Part shown: positions 1 through 8,316 of the stretch, one piece after another
How the letters are laid out: each line of letters opens with the position of its first letter
How positions within the stretch are numbered: the stretch's first letter is position 1
Origin: Rubrivivax sp.
Lineage (GTDB): Bacteria > Pseudomonadota > Gammaproteobacteria > Burkholderiales > Burkholderiaceae_C
Assembly: GCA_027491255.1 (NCBI GenBank)
Contig: JAIXWM010000083.1
Coordinates: forward strand, 31,456-95,455
Direction of reading: 5' to 3'
DNA length: 64,000 nucleotides
Made by a program: the position numbers and the translations under genes
Notes under the pieces: generated by a model
What the model was told of the DNA's origin: nothing
The model's input: the letters and a program-made list of their open reading frames with translations, nothing else
The model's database searches: none

Positions 1-1143
1 CTCCACCTTGCCCGGCACCCGCATGCCGATGCGTACCGGGCTGCGCTGAGCGACCTTGCCCCCGGCATCCCCGGGCGCATCGACGACCTTGAACACCAAT
101 TGACGGTCACCCAAGGGCACGAGAGCCTCCTCGGGCACCACCAGCGCTGCCTCGCGGACCTCGAACACGGCGCGAACACGCGCAAACATGCCGCCACGCA
201 GCGCGCCATCGGTGTTCGCCATACGCCCGCGCACCAGGATGGAGCGTCCGTTCGCGTCGAGCTGCGCATCGATGGCGTCCACTCGAGCCTGGAACTTGCG
301 CCCAGGCAGCGCGTCGATCGTCAATTCGATCGCTTGCCCAGGATTCAATCGCGCGAGGAAGCGTTCGGGCAGACGGAAGTCCACCCACAAGGCGGAGAGA
401 TCTTCAATCAATACCAAGTCGGCGCCGTCCTTGACGTAGTCGCCGACGTTGACGCTGCGGATGCCCGCCACCCCATCGAACGGCGCAAGCACCTTCATGC
501 GCCCGATCTGTGCCTGGGCCAGCGCGACCTGGGCCTGCGCGACCTCCAGGGCGGCAGCGTTCTGGTCGACCGCGCTCTGGCTGACGAAGTTCTGCGCGGC
601 CAGCTCACGGCTGCGCTGGAGATTCGTGCGCGCAATGGCGGCCGAAGCCTCGGCCTGCTTCAGTTGCGCCTGCTGCAGCGTGTCGTCGAGTTGGACCAGC
701 AACTGGCCCTTGCGCACACGCTGCCCATCGGCAAACTGCAGCGTCCGAATGCGGCCACTCACCTCGGGCCGCAGGATGACGCCCTGACGCGCGCGCAAGG
801 TACCCACGGCCTGGGTGTCGTCTGCCAGGCGGGTCGGCTCGACGCGAGCCACCTCGACAGGGGCAGGACCGCCGCCGCCCCCTCCTCCCTTGGCGCCTTC
901 ACCCTTTGGGCCACCGCCGCCAGCGCCTGGACCACCAGCGCCGGGACCGCCGGCCCCGGGAGCCGGGCCTGGCCCGGCTGGGCCTGCGCCAGCGGCTGGC
1001 ACCGCCGCACCCGCACTGCTGCTGCCCAAACCGGACGCCTGTGCCGAGGCGCCAGGCCCATGGTTCTGGTACCACCATGCACCACTGCCGGCGACAGCGA
1101 CGCAGACCAATGCCACGACGAGATGAATCTTTCTACCAGCCAT
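1..1143 (-). CDS. RND efflux periplasmic adaptor (HlyD/MacA type), 5' part only
   Basis: The frame is open from 1143 to the left edge (381 codons without a stop), so the C-terminal part lies outside the window. A membrane anchor (about residues 6-24) is followed by an extreme Gly/Pro/Ala linker (about 28-93). Then comes the adaptor core: a lipoyl half-motif (RPEVSGRI..VRKGQLLVQLDD), a Gln/Ala-rich hairpin, the second lipoyl half (KVLAPFDGVAGIRSVNVGDYV) and beta-barrel sequence. Such proteins link an inner-membrane RND pump to an outer-membrane channel. The ATG at 1143 is preceded by GGAG 8 nt upstream. The pump gene, if linked, would lie to the left. The substrate cannot be told. The family call is firm; the exact subfamily is open. 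Confidence 0.85.
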   Translation of the reverse strand, partial: MAGRKIHLVVALVCVAVAGSGAWWYQNHGPGASAQASGLGSSSAGAAVPAAGAGPAGPGPAPGAGGPGAGGPGAGGGGPKGEGAKGGGGGGGPAPVEVARVEPTRLADDTQAVGTLRARQGVILRPEVSGRIRTLQFADGQRVRKGQLLVQLDDTLQQAQLKQAEASAAIARTNLQRSRELAAQNFVSQSAVDQNAAALEVAQAQVALAQAQIGRMKVLAPFDGVAGIRSVNVGDYVKDGADLVLIEDLSALWVDFRLPERFLARLNPGQAIELTIDALPGRKFQARVDAIDAQLDANGRSILVRGRMANTDGALRGGMFARVRAVFEVREAALVVPEEALVPLGDRQLVFKVVDAPGDAGGKVAQRSPVRIGMRVPGKVE

Positions 1144-1213
1144 GCGCCATGCTCCAAACTTCGCAATGTAATCGGGCTTGACCTTTGATGCCTCAGGGTC
1201 TTCTAGAGCCCGA

Positions 1214-1660
1214 TCACTCCACCTTGCCCAAGACGCCGTAGACGCCCCGATTGGCCAGCGCATCGGCACGCTCGTTGCCTGGGTCGCCGGAGTGTCCTCG
1301 CACCCACTGCCACTCGATCTCGTGGGTGGGCACGAGAGCATCCAGGCGTTTCCACAAGTCGACGTTCTTGACAGGCTGGCCCGATGCCGTCCGCCAACCT
1401 TTGCGTTTCCATCCATGGATCCAGCTCGTGATGCCCTGACGGACGTAGTCGCTGTCCAGATACAGGCTCACGCGGCTGCGCGACTTCAATGCCGCCAGCG
1501 CCTCGATGACCGCGGTCAACTCCATGCGGTTGTTCGTGGTCAACGCTTCGCCACCCCAGATCTCGCGCTCGTGGGAACCGCTGCGCAGCCAGGCCCCCCA
1601 ACCGCCCGGGCCGGGGTTGCCCTTGCAGGCGCCGTCGGTGTAGATCAAGACTTCCTTCAT
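1214..1660 (-). CDS. rnhA: Ribonuclease HI
   Basis: Cleaves the RNA strand of RNA-DNA hybrids (R-loops, Okazaki primers) in the cytoplasm. The carboxylate active site is intact: Asp9 ([14 protein letters not shown]), Glu47 (NNRMEL), Asp69 (LDSDY) and Asp133 (NERADALA), with the catalytic-loop His123 (RGHSGDPG). Numbering is one less than in E. coli and the length (148 aa) is normal. I chose the ATG at 1660 because GGAG sits 6 nt upstream; the in-frame ATG at 1672 has no ribosome site and would add four residues. It follows yafS on the same strand, the order seen in E. coli (gloB/yafS-rnhA). Confidence 0.96.
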   Translation of the reverse strand: MKEVLIYTDGACKGNPGPGGWGAWLRSGSHEREIWGGEALTTNNRMELTAVIEALAALKSRSRVSLYLDSDYVRQGITSWIHGWKRKGWRTASGQPVKNVDLWKRLDALVPTHEIEWQWVRGHSGDPGNERADALANRGVYGVLGKVE

Positions 1661-1742
1661 GCTCGACTCCATGCGGGGTGGGGCAAGCGCAAGCCCGCCA
1701 GCAAAAGGGTGGACGCAGACGCGCGAAACCGTTGCGTGCGCA

Positions 1743-2555
1743 TCAGGCCAGCGGAGGGCCTTGGCGGCTTTGCCTGGCGGCTACCGCGTTCCTGGGTGCA
1801 TTTGCGTAACGCGCCTGGCGACGTGCCAGGCCCACAAGCCTCATTCCACGAACCCGCTTCACGGCTTCAATGGCGTACACGGCGCCGAACACAGGCCACC
1901 AGCGGGGGCCCATCCGCTCCATCCACTCCAACCGATCCAGCCATTCGGGTCGTGTCAGCGGCGGACGGAACCCTCCGAACCGCGCCCCCTCGACCTCGAA
2001 GCTCAAGAGTCTCAACCAGTCGCGCAAGCGGCGGTAGGCGATGGGCTGACAGGCTTCCTGGCGCCAAGGCGGCCGCAAGCCCCACAGGCTACCCGGGTTC
2101 AGACCGAAGATCAGCAGGCGGCCCTCAGGAACGAGGACGCGCTCCACCTCCGCAAGCGCCAGATGCGGGTCGCGAGACTGCTCGAGGGCGTGCGCCAGGA
2201 CCACCACGTCCAGGCTACGACCAGGAAAAGGAAGCGCGTCGAAGTCGCAATGAAGCACACCCATCGGGCGGCGCGCCGCCCGCTTCGGCGCATCGACTGG
2301 CATGTCCGGACCACACAAGGCAGGCGCAGACTGCAAATCATGGGACGGCAGACCGACCCACTGATGAGAAATGCGGTTGGTGCGAAGCGCATCGAGCGCC
2401 GGCATCCCCAACTGCAGCGCATGAAACCCGAAAGCGTCGACCAGGGCCCCGTCGGCCCATCGCTGCTCCCATTCGACCACGCGGCGCCCCGAGGGGGTGT
2501 CCCACCAGCGGGGCGCTTCGGGGGCACTATCTATAATCTGCGGTTGGTGTCGCAT
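1743..2555 (-). CDS. yafS: SAM-dependent methyltransferase, YafS-like
   Basis: 270 aa class I methyltransferase-like protein. The region [43 protein letters not shown] matches the central and C-terminal strands of Methyltransf_11 proteins. The usual glycine-rich SAM loop is poorly conserved ([12 protein letters not shown]), as I recall for this group. The position between rnhA and gloB is that of E. coli yafS, which supports orthology. The substrate is unknown. The start chosen is the ATG at 2555, whose codon interlocks with the gloB start on the other strand; an upstream GTG/ATG would run into gloB coding sequence. Confidence 0.75.
   Translation of the reverse strand: MRHQPQIIDSAPEAPRWWDTPSGRRVVEWEQRWADGALVDAFGFHALQLGMPALDALRTNRISHQWVGLPSHDLQSAPALCGPDMPVDAPKRAARRPMGVLHCDFDALPFPGRSLDVVVLAHALEQSRDPHLALAEVERVLVPEGRLLIFGLNPGSLWGLRPPWRQEACQPIAYRRLRDWLRLLSFEVEGARFGGFRPPLTRPEWLDRLEWMERMGPRWWPVFGAVYAIEAVKRVRGMRLVGLARRQARYANAPRNAVAARQSRQGPPLA
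2532..2537 (+). promoter_or_regulatory. Candidate -10 element of gloB
   Basis: A perfect TATAAT ends 16 nt before the gloB ATG and would give a leader of about 10 nt. I see no convincing -35 hexamer 16-18 nt upstream. It lies inside the yafS coding sequence on the other strand. Confidence 0.45.
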
Positions 2556-3324
2556 GAAGCTCACAGCAATCCCGGCGTTCTCGGACAACTACATCTGGAT
2601 GGTCGACGACGGGCGTCACGCAGTGGTCGTGGACCCGGGCGAAGCGGCTCCGGTCTTGCTGGCATTGAACGAGCGAAATCTTCGACTCGTCGGGATTCTA
2701 GTGACGCATCACCACCGCGACCACGTCGGCGGCGTCGAACATCTGCGCTCGATTCTTGACGGCCCGGTCTGGGGTCCCGCGGGTGAAAGCACGCCGGAGC
2801 CGCGCCTCGCCGTGGTCGGCGGCGACAACTTCAAGGTGCTGGGGCTGCGTTGGCAAGTCCTGGACGTGCCAGGCCATACCCGCGGACACGTCGCCTATTT
2901 CGTCCCCCATGGGAGCGGCCATCCACTGTTGTTTTGTGGCGACACCCTGTTCTCAGGCGGCTGCGGCCGGCTTTTCGAGGGCACGGCTGAGCAGATGCAT
3001 GGATCGCTGCAGGCTCTGGCCCGCCTGCCGGCGCAGACGCGGGTCTGCTGCGCGCACGAGTACACGCTGGCCAACCTGCGGTTCGCGCGCGCCGTGGAGC
3101 CCACGAACCAGAACCTCGTCGAACACGCCCGCTGGTGCGAGGAGCAGCGCGCCGCCGGTCTGCCGACACTTCCTTCGACGCTGGAAATCGAGTTGAGGCT
3201 CAATCCGTTCCTGCGCTGCCACGAGCCGCAGGTGGCATCTGCAGCCAGAGCCCGTGGCGTCGACGCGTCGGACGCCGTTTCCGTCTTCGCAGCCTTGCGC
3301 GCATGGAAGGATGCATTCCAATGA
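2554..3324 (+). CDS. gloB: Hydroxyacylglutathione hydrolase (glyoxalase II)
   Basis: Hydrolyses S-D-lactoylglutathione to D-lactate and glutathione, the second step of methylglyoxal detoxification. It is a metallo-beta-lactamase fold protein with the binuclear metal motif THHHRDH (residues 51-57), later ligands in DVPGHTRGH and FCGDTLFSGGCGR, and the family-typical CAHEYTLANLRFA helix. 256 aa is normal. The ATG at 2554 is supported by the standard N-terminus [15 protein letters not shown]. The stop overlaps the next gene's start (ATGA at 3321-3324), so gloB and mltD are probably translationally coupled. Confidence 0.96.
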   Translation: MKLTAIPAFSDNYIWMVDDGRHAVVVDPGEAAPVLLALNERNLRLVGILVTHHHRDHVGGVEHLRSILDGPVWGPAGESTPEPRLAVVGGDNFKVLGLRWQVLDVPGHTRGHVAYFVPHGSGHPLLFCGDTLFSGGCGRLFEGTAEQMHGSLQALARLPAQTRVCCAHEYTLANLRFARAVEPTNQNLVEHARWCEEQRAAGLPTLPSTLEIELRLNPFLRCHEPQVASAARARGVDASDAVSVFAALRAWKDAFQ

Positions 3325-4934
3325 CAGCCGGCCGTCCGCCGCACTCCCCCCTGTGGCTTGCGTGCATCGCACTCGCTTCCCTCTTCCACAGCGCTTCGGC
3401 AGGTGCGACAGAGTCTGCGTCCACGGCCGTGGTGTGGCCCGACAACACGGCGCCTCCCGTGAGGCAACCGCTGCCCAGCGGCGCCGATGCCGCCGGCGAC
3501 ATCGGGCCGGACCCGGCAGGTGCCGGCCCAGCGCGTGCCGAACGAGCCGGTCCGGCCGACGGAACTGCAGGCACGGATGCTGACGCCGCCCCCACGCAAA
3601 CTCCTCGCGACGATGCCCGGGCCGATCTCTGGCAACGCGTTCGTCGAGGCTTCGCGCTGCCCGACCTGGACGGCGATCTGGTGCAGCGCTGGGAACAGTG
3701 GTATTCGACGCGACCGGACTACGTGGAGCGCATGACGCAACGGGGGGCCCGCTACCTCTTTCATATCGTCGAGGAAGTCCAGAAACGTGGTCTGCCCACG
3801 GAACTGGCGCTGCTGCCCTTCATCGAGAGCGCCTTCAACCCACAGGCTCTGTCGGTGGCAAGTGCGTCAGGCATCTGGCAGTTCATGCCGGCCACGGGGC
3901 GGGACTTCGATCTGCGGCAGAACTTGTTCCGGGACGACCGGCGCGACGTCATGGCGTCCACACGCGCGGCGCTGGACTATCTGGAGTCCCTGCACCGGAT
4001 GTTCGGGGACTGGCACCTTGCGCTTGCCGCGTACAACTGGGGACAGGGCAATGTCCAGCGGGCGCTCGACAACGCCAGGCGCTCAGGCCTTCAGGCGGGC
4101 TATCCCTTCCTGCGCATGCCTGACGAAACGCGCAACTACGTGCCCAAGCTGCAGGCGGTCAAGAACATCGTGCTGAACCCGCGGCAGTTCCAGATCGAAC
4201 TCCCCGCCCTGCAGAACCACCCCTACTTCGTGGCTGTGGAGATAGACCGCGACATCGACGTCGCCCTCGCCGCGCGGCTGGCTGGCATGAGCGTGGATGA
4301 TTTCCAGGCCTTGAACCCGCAACTCAACAAGCCCTTGGTCCTGGCCGCCGGGACACCGCAGCTGCTGTTGCCTTACGACAACGCAGAGATGTTCCGCGAC
4401 AGCCTGGCCCGCCACCCAGGACCGTGGGCCAGCTGGACGGCATGGGTCGCTCCTCGGACGATGCGCCTGGCGGAAGCGGCGCAGCTGTCCGGCTTCTCGG
4501 TAGAGCAGCTGCGGTCACTCAACCGTATCCCTGCAGGCATGATGCTGCGCACGGGCTCGACGCTGCTGGTGCCGCGCACGGGTCGAGCGCAGAGTGATGT
4601 GAGCGAACGCGTGGCCGAAGGCGCGATGCTGTCTCTGGTGCCGGAACGTCAAGCGCAGGCACGGCGCACGATCCAGGCCTCGGCCAAAGGGGAGCCGCTC
4701 GCGCAACTGGCGCGACGGCATGGCGTGGCAACAGCGCAACTGGCGCGCTGGAACGGCCTGCCCGCCAACGCGCAGCTCAAGCCAGGACAACAACTTGTCG
4801 TGCTCTCGGCGCCGGCGCCTGGTGTACGCGCCAAACAGGGTCCGCGCGCCAAGTCGCGCGAGACCCGCCAGGCTCGCCAAGCCCAGGGCTCACGTATCAA
4901 GGTGGCTCAGGCACAGCCCAATTCGAGACGGTGA
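3321..4934 (+). CDS. mltD: Lytic murein transglycosylase D with LysM repeats
   Basis: 537 aa periplasmic peptidoglycan-cleaving enzyme. The N-terminal signal peptide (to about residue 29) lacks a proper lipobox, unlike E. coli MltD, which is a lipoprotein. A low-complexity Ala/Pro linker (35-95) precedes the SLT domain with catalytic Glu169 (LLPFIESAFNP) and the motifs ASGIWQFMP and AAYNWGQGNV. Up to three LysM-like modules follow (about 300-340, 375-415 and 450-490; the last is GEPLAQLARRHGV). The tail is basic. The start at 3321 is chosen for GGAAGG 10 nt upstream and the 4-nt overlap with gloB. Confidence 0.92.
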   Translation: MTAGRPPHSPLWLACIALASLFHSASAGATESASTAVVWPDNTAPPVRQPLPSGADAAGDIGPDPAGAGPARAERAGPADGTAGTDADAAPTQTPRDDARADLWQRVRRGFALPDLDGDLVQRWEQWYSTRPDYVERMTQRGARYLFHIVEEVQKRGLPTELALLPFIESAFNPQALSVASASGIWQFMPATGRDFDLRQNLFRDDRRDVMASTRAALDYLESLHRMFGDWHLALAAYNWGQGNVQRALDNARRSGLQAGYPFLRMPDETRNYVPKLQAVKNIVLNPRQFQIELPALQNHPYFVAVEIDRDIDVALAARLAGMSVDDFQALNPQLNKPLVLAAGTPQLLLPYDNAEMFRDSLARHPGPWASWTAWVAPRTMRLAEAAQLSGFSVEQLRSLNRIPAGMMLRTGSTLLVPRTGRAQSDVSERVAEGAMLSLVPERQAQARRTIQASAKGEPLAQLARRHGVATAQLARWNGLPANAQLKPGQQLVVLSAPAPGVRAKQGPRAKSRETRQARQAQGSRIKVAQAQPNSRR

Positions 4935-4972
4935 ATTGCGGGGCGGCGGCCCATATCCCCTTCAGCGTCGGG

Positions 4973-5380
4973 TCAACGGGCGCCAATAGCCGCCAGCAGG
5001 AAGATCGCCAGGCACACACCCAGTCCCGCGATCCACGTGAGCGAACGCCAGGCCGCGCGGTCCTTCACGTAAAGCGCGATGTAAACCAGTCTCAAGACGA
5101 CAAAGACCACGGCCAAAGCGTCGACCCAGGGCTGCGATGCCCCGGCTTGCTGTGCCACCAGCACCGAGGCGATGAACATCGGCAAGGCCTCGAAACTGTT
5201 GGCCTGCGCAGCGTTGGCCCGCGCCCGATAGCCCGTCTGCCTTGCTAGCCAGGCGCGGGGGTCGCGGTTGTCATAGCCGCCCTCGGCAGGCTTCGTTGAA
5301 AAGGTTCCCGCCTTGGCGATGCCCGCGCAGACGATCGGAAGCAGGCAGGCCAACAGCAGACAGTAATTGGCAACGGTCAT
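4973..5380 (-). CDS. MAPEG-family membrane protein
   Basis: 135 aa, four predicted membrane segments (about 4-24, 64-80, 84-103 and 112-132). The motif RARANAAQANSFEALPMF is typical of bacterial MAPEG (microsomal glutathione transferase-like) proteins. The reaction is unknown; glutathione-linked roles are known for some relatives only. GGAG lies about 8 nt before the ATG. It ends head-on to mltD, 38 nt apart, and no clear terminator separates them. Confidence 0.82.
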   Translation of the reverse strand: MTVANYCLLLACLLPIVCAGIAKAGTFSTKPAEGGYDNRDPRAWLARQTGYRARANAAQANSFEALPMFIASVLVAQQAGASQPWVDALAVVFVVLRLVYIALYVKDRAAWRSLTWIAGLGVCLAIFLLAAIGAR

Positions 5381-5440
5381 CGCGGTTCTCCATCGAGGGG
5401 GTGTCGAGGTCGCAGTACCCTGGTATGCCGGTTGGCCTGC

Positions 5441-6037
5441 TCAGCGCCTGTCTGCCAGGGCGTGGGCGATCGTGCCCGCATCGACATGCTCCAGTTCGCT
5501 CCCGGCGGGAACACCGCGAGCCAGGCGCGTGACGCGCAGCCCGCGCGCGCGCAGCGCGTCGGCCAGCACCTGTGCCGTCACCTCTCCCTCGGCACTGAAG
5601 CCGGTGGCGAGGATCACCTCCTGGACCTCGCCGTCAGAGGCGCGCTGCATCAACTCGTGCGCAGCGATGGTCTCCGGACCGCGGCCGTCCAGGGGGCTGA
5701 GGCGCCCCATCAAGACGAAATACAAGCCGCAGAAGGAGCCCGTGCGCTCGAGCGCCGCTTGATCGGCAGGCGTCTCGACGACACAAAGCAGCCGCGCGTC
5801 GCGGCCCGGATCAAGACAGGTATCGCACACCGGGCTCTCGCTGAAGGTATGGCAGCGCGCGCAATGACCGACCTGCGCCACCGCCTCGCCAAGCGCACGG
5901 GACAACAGCAAGGCACCGTCCCGGTCGTGTTGCAGCAGATGAAACGCCATGCGTTGTGCCGACTTCGCACCCACACCCGGCAGGCGACGCAAGGCCGCCA
6001 CCAGTGCATCAAGACGCCCGACTTCCGCCACAACCAA
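5441..6037 (-). CDS. recR: Recombination mediator RecR
   Basis: Works with RecF/RecO to load RecA on gapped DNA. 198 aa with, in order, the helix-hairpin-helix ([20 protein letters not shown]), the C4 zinc site ([16 protein letters not shown]), a Toprim domain ([26 protein letters not shown]) and the C-terminal region ending [22 protein letters not shown]. No ATG is available at the expected position; the frame opens with TTG at 6037 (alternative GTG at 6031). It follows ybaB by 11 nt in the conserved dnaX-ybaB-recR operon. Confidence 0.95.
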   Translation of the reverse strand: MVVAEVGRLDALVAALRRLPGVGAKSAQRMAFHLLQHDRDGALLLSRALGEAVAQVGHCARCHTFSESPVCDTCLDPGRDARLLCVVETPADQAALERTGSFCGLYFVLMGRLSPLDGRGPETIAAHELMQRASDGEVQEVILATGFSAEGEVTAQVLADALRARGLRVTRLARGVPAGSELEHVDAGTIAHALADRR

Positions 6038-6048
6038 CCACCACGGGC

Positions 6049-6375
6049 TCAGAACGGAAGTTTCATCCCTGGCGGCAAGGGCATCCCGGCGGTCAGTCGC
6101 GACATCTTTTCACTGCTCACCTGCTCCGCACGACGGATGGCATCGTTGAAGGCCGCCGCCACAAGGTCCTCGAGCATGTCACGATCCTCGCCGAGCAGGC
6201 TGGGATCGATGACGACACGTCGCACGTCGTGCTTGCAGGTCATCGTGACCTTGACCAAGCCGGCACCCGACTGGCCCTCGACCTCGATGGATCCGAGTTC
6301 CTCCTGGGCGCGCCGCAGGTTGTCCTGCATGGCCTGCGCCTGTTTCATCAGGCCGGCCAGTTGTCCTTTCATCAT
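6049..6375 (-). CDS. ybaB: Nucleoid-associated protein YbaB/EbfC
   Basis: Small dimeric DNA-binding protein. 108 aa, starting [20 protein letters not shown], with the conserved core [23 protein letters not shown] and [16 protein letters not shown]. It sits 32 nt after dnaX and 11 nt before recR in the classic operon. A GGA-rich ribosome site (AAAGGA) precedes the ATG. Confidence 0.95.
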   Translation of the reverse strand: MMKGQLAGLMKQAQAMQDNLRRAQEELGSIEVEGQSGAGLVKVTMTCKHDVRRVVIDPSLLGEDRDMLEDLVAAAFNDAIRRAEQVSSEKMSRLTAGMPLPPGMKLPF

Positions 6376-6407
6376 CGGGGTGTCCTTTCAAGACTGGAGG
6401 TATCGGA

Positions 6408-8216
6408 TCACAAGGGCTTGACTGAACCCGGCACCAGGCGCGCCGTGCCGTACTGCTGAAGCAGTTCCTGCACGAGCGGATCGTTTCGGATCGCCTGTTC
6501 AGCTTCGGCCTGCCGGCGGGCGCGCTGCGCGGCATCGCGCCGAGCAGGCGTGTCCTGCGGGTCACCATGGACCACCTGGAGATTCAAGGTGTCGTCCACG
6601 TGCAGGCGAAGCGCCTCTGCCAGCCGGTCCGCGACGGTCGCGCTGCGCAGCGACTCGTGCGCCACGGCGAGCCGCCAGCGCGCGGGCGGTCCGTCAGCGA
6701 CGGATTCGAGGGAACCCTGCCACGCGAGCTCACGCACCAGACCGGACAAGGCGCCTGCCGCGGCCATTTTCCGGACCGCGCCGTCCCAGCGCTCGGCCAG
6801 TTCCGGATCGCAAAAGGGTTCCGGTCGCTCGACGCTCGTGGAGGCAACCGTCGCCTCAGCAGGCACCGTCGCGGGTACCGATGCCGATGCAGGCGTCGAT
6901 GTCGATGTCGATGTCGATGTCGATGTCGATGTCGATGCGGGCGCGGGTGCAGGCGTAGCTGCTGACGCCAGCGTAGGCAAGGGCGGAAGCGCCATCTGCG
7001 CCGAGGGTGGCGCAGGGGCACGCAAAGGGGCGCCACGCTGCCCCTGCACGGCCATGGCCGACGCGGCAGATGATCGAACCTCGGGCACGGCCGGTAGCGC
7101 AGCAGGCGGAGTCGGCCCGCCTGAAGCGAAGGCCAGGTAGCGCAACAGAACCATCAACAGGCCCGAATGGTCGTCCGACACGAGGGCGAGCTCGGCGCGG
7201 CCATGAACGACCAGGCTGTAAAGGAGCTGCAGTTCATCCGACGCAAAAGAAGCCGTCAGCGCGAGAAACTCCACATCCTCGGGCGTGACGGCGATCGCCG
7301 TGGCCGGCACCACCTGCGCCACGGCGATCTGCTGCAGGCGCTGCGCCAGTTGCTCGAGCACCGACGCAGGCGATCCCCCGGCGGCGCGCAAGGCGTCTGC
7401 AGCCTCCACCACCCGAAGCCCCTCCCGCGAGGCGAGCGCCTTCAACAACTGAAGCACCAGGCCGGAGCCCACCACTCCCAGCATCGCCTCGACACCCGAC
7501 TCGGTCAGCCGCCCGCCCCCGTAAGCGATGGCCTGGTCTGTCAGAGACAAGGCATCGCGCATCGACCCGCGAGCCGCTCGGCCCAGGAGGCGGAGCGCAC
7601 CGTCGTCGGCAGGCACCGATTCCGCGGCGAGCACATGGGCGAGGTGCTCGGTCACCACCTCGGGAGCCATCGGACGGAGATTGAACTGCAGGCAACGGCT
7701 GAGCACCGTGGGCAGCATCTTCTCCGGATCGGTGGTCGCAAGCACGAACTTCAGATACTCGGGGGGCTCTTCCAGCGTCTTGAGCAGCGCGTTGAAGGCG
7801 TCGCGCGTCAGCTGGTGCGCCTCATCGATCATGAAGACCTTGAAGCGTCCGACCGCCGGCTTGTAGGCTGCGCGCTCGATCAGATCGCGCACCTCCTCGA
7901 TGCTGCGGTTGGAGGCCGCGTCGAGTTCGACGTAGTCGACATAGCGGTCCGCATCGATCGCGGTGCAGGCGTCGCAAACGCCGCAAGGGCTGGAAGTGAT
8001 CCCACCCAAGCCATCCGGCCCGGTGCAGTTCAGGCTCTTGGCCAGGATGCGAGAAACGGTCGTCTTGCCGATCCCGCGGGTGCCGGTGAACAGATACGCG
8101 TGGTGCAGGCGCTGCTGCTCGAGCGCATTCGTCAGTGCCTTGACCACGTGTTCCTGGCCGGCCATCTGCGCAAAGTTGCGGGGGCGGTACTTTCGGGCCA
8201 GCACGACGTAAGACAC
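6408..8216 (-). CDS. dnaX: DNA polymerase III gamma/tau subunit
   Basis: Clamp-loader ATPase of the replicase, 602 aa. AAA+ domain: Walker A GTRGIGKT (45-52), zinc cysteines 64, 78, 81 and 84, DEAH (MIDEAHQLT), sensor region LATTDPEKM. Domain III follows, then an Ala/Pro/Ser linker containing a run of Thr-Ser dipeptides (about 427-441) encoded by seven identical hexamers, then a tau-like C-terminus. I see no obvious A-rich slippery site for a frameshifted gamma form. The start is GTG at 8216 (MSYVVLARKYRP aligns with the family N-terminus). GGGAG abuts the GTG directly, too close to act as a normal ribosome site; a -10-like TAGAAT lies 6 nt upstream. Confidence 0.96.
   Translation of the reverse strand: MSYVVLARKYRPRNFAQMAGQEHVVKALTNALEQQRLHHAYLFTGTRGIGKTTVSRILAKSLNCTGPDGLGGITSSPCGVCDACTAIDADRYVDYVELDAASNRSIEEVRDLIERAAYKPAVGRFKVFMIDEAHQLTRDAFNALLKTLEEPPEYLKFVLATTDPEKMLPTVLSRCLQFNLRPMAPEVVTEHLAHVLAAESVPADDGALRLLGRAARGSMRDALSLTDQAIAYGGGRLTESGVEAMLGVVGSGLVLQLLKALASREGLRVVEAADALRAAGGSPASVLEQLAQRLQQIAVAQVVPATAIAVTPEDVEFLALTASFASDELQLLYSLVVHGRAELALVSDDHSGLLMVLLRYLAFASGGPTPPAALPAVPEVRSSAASAMAVQGQRGAPLRAPAPPSAQMALPPLPTLASAATPAPAPASTSTSTSTSTSTSTPASASVPATVPAEATVASTSVERPEPFCDPELAERWDGAVRKMAAAGALSGLVRELAWQGSLESVADGPPARWRLAVAHESLRSATVADRLAEALRLHVDDTLNLQVVHGDPQDTPARRDAAQRARRQAEAEQAIRNDPLVQELLQQYGTARLVPGSVKPL
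6895..6936 (+). repeat. Seven perfect tandem copies of GTCGAT within dnaX
   Basis: A hexanucleotide microsatellite of 42 bp. Because the unit is a multiple of three, copy changes add or remove Thr-Ser pairs in the flexible linker of DnaX without breaking frame. Confidence 0.97.
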
Positions 8217-8222
8217 CTCCCG

Positions 8223-8228
8223 ATTCTA
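8223..8228 (-). promoter_or_regulatory. -10-like TAGAAT, 6 nt before the dnaX GTG
   Basis: Reading the minus strand, TAGAAT is followed by CGGGAG and then the GTG start. Transcription would begin at or next to the start codon, giving a leaderless message. No good -35 is visible. Confidence 0.4.
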
Positions 8229-8303
8229 CGGGCCGCACTGACGCGCTGGATGCGATTGCCGCACTCGACGAGGCCATCGAACTCCAGCCCTGGAACTGAC
8301 GCC

Positions 8304-8309
8304 GATAAT
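8304..8309 (+). promoter_or_regulatory. -10-like GATAAT, 7 nt before the PurM-like ATG
   Basis: GATAAT ends 7 nt before the ATG at 8317 and no Shine-Dalgarno sequence lies between. This fits a leaderless transcript. The -35 is weak. Confidence 0.4.
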
Positions 8310-8316
8310 CGGTCAC

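Noticed and set aside
100..1188. Long plus-strand open frame at the left edge
   Set aside because: It is antisense to the RND adaptor, which has clear domain motifs; the plus-strand translation matches nothing.
3321..4934. MltD as a lipoprotein
   Set aside because: The only Cys in the signal region (WLAC) is poorly placed and lacks a proper lipobox.
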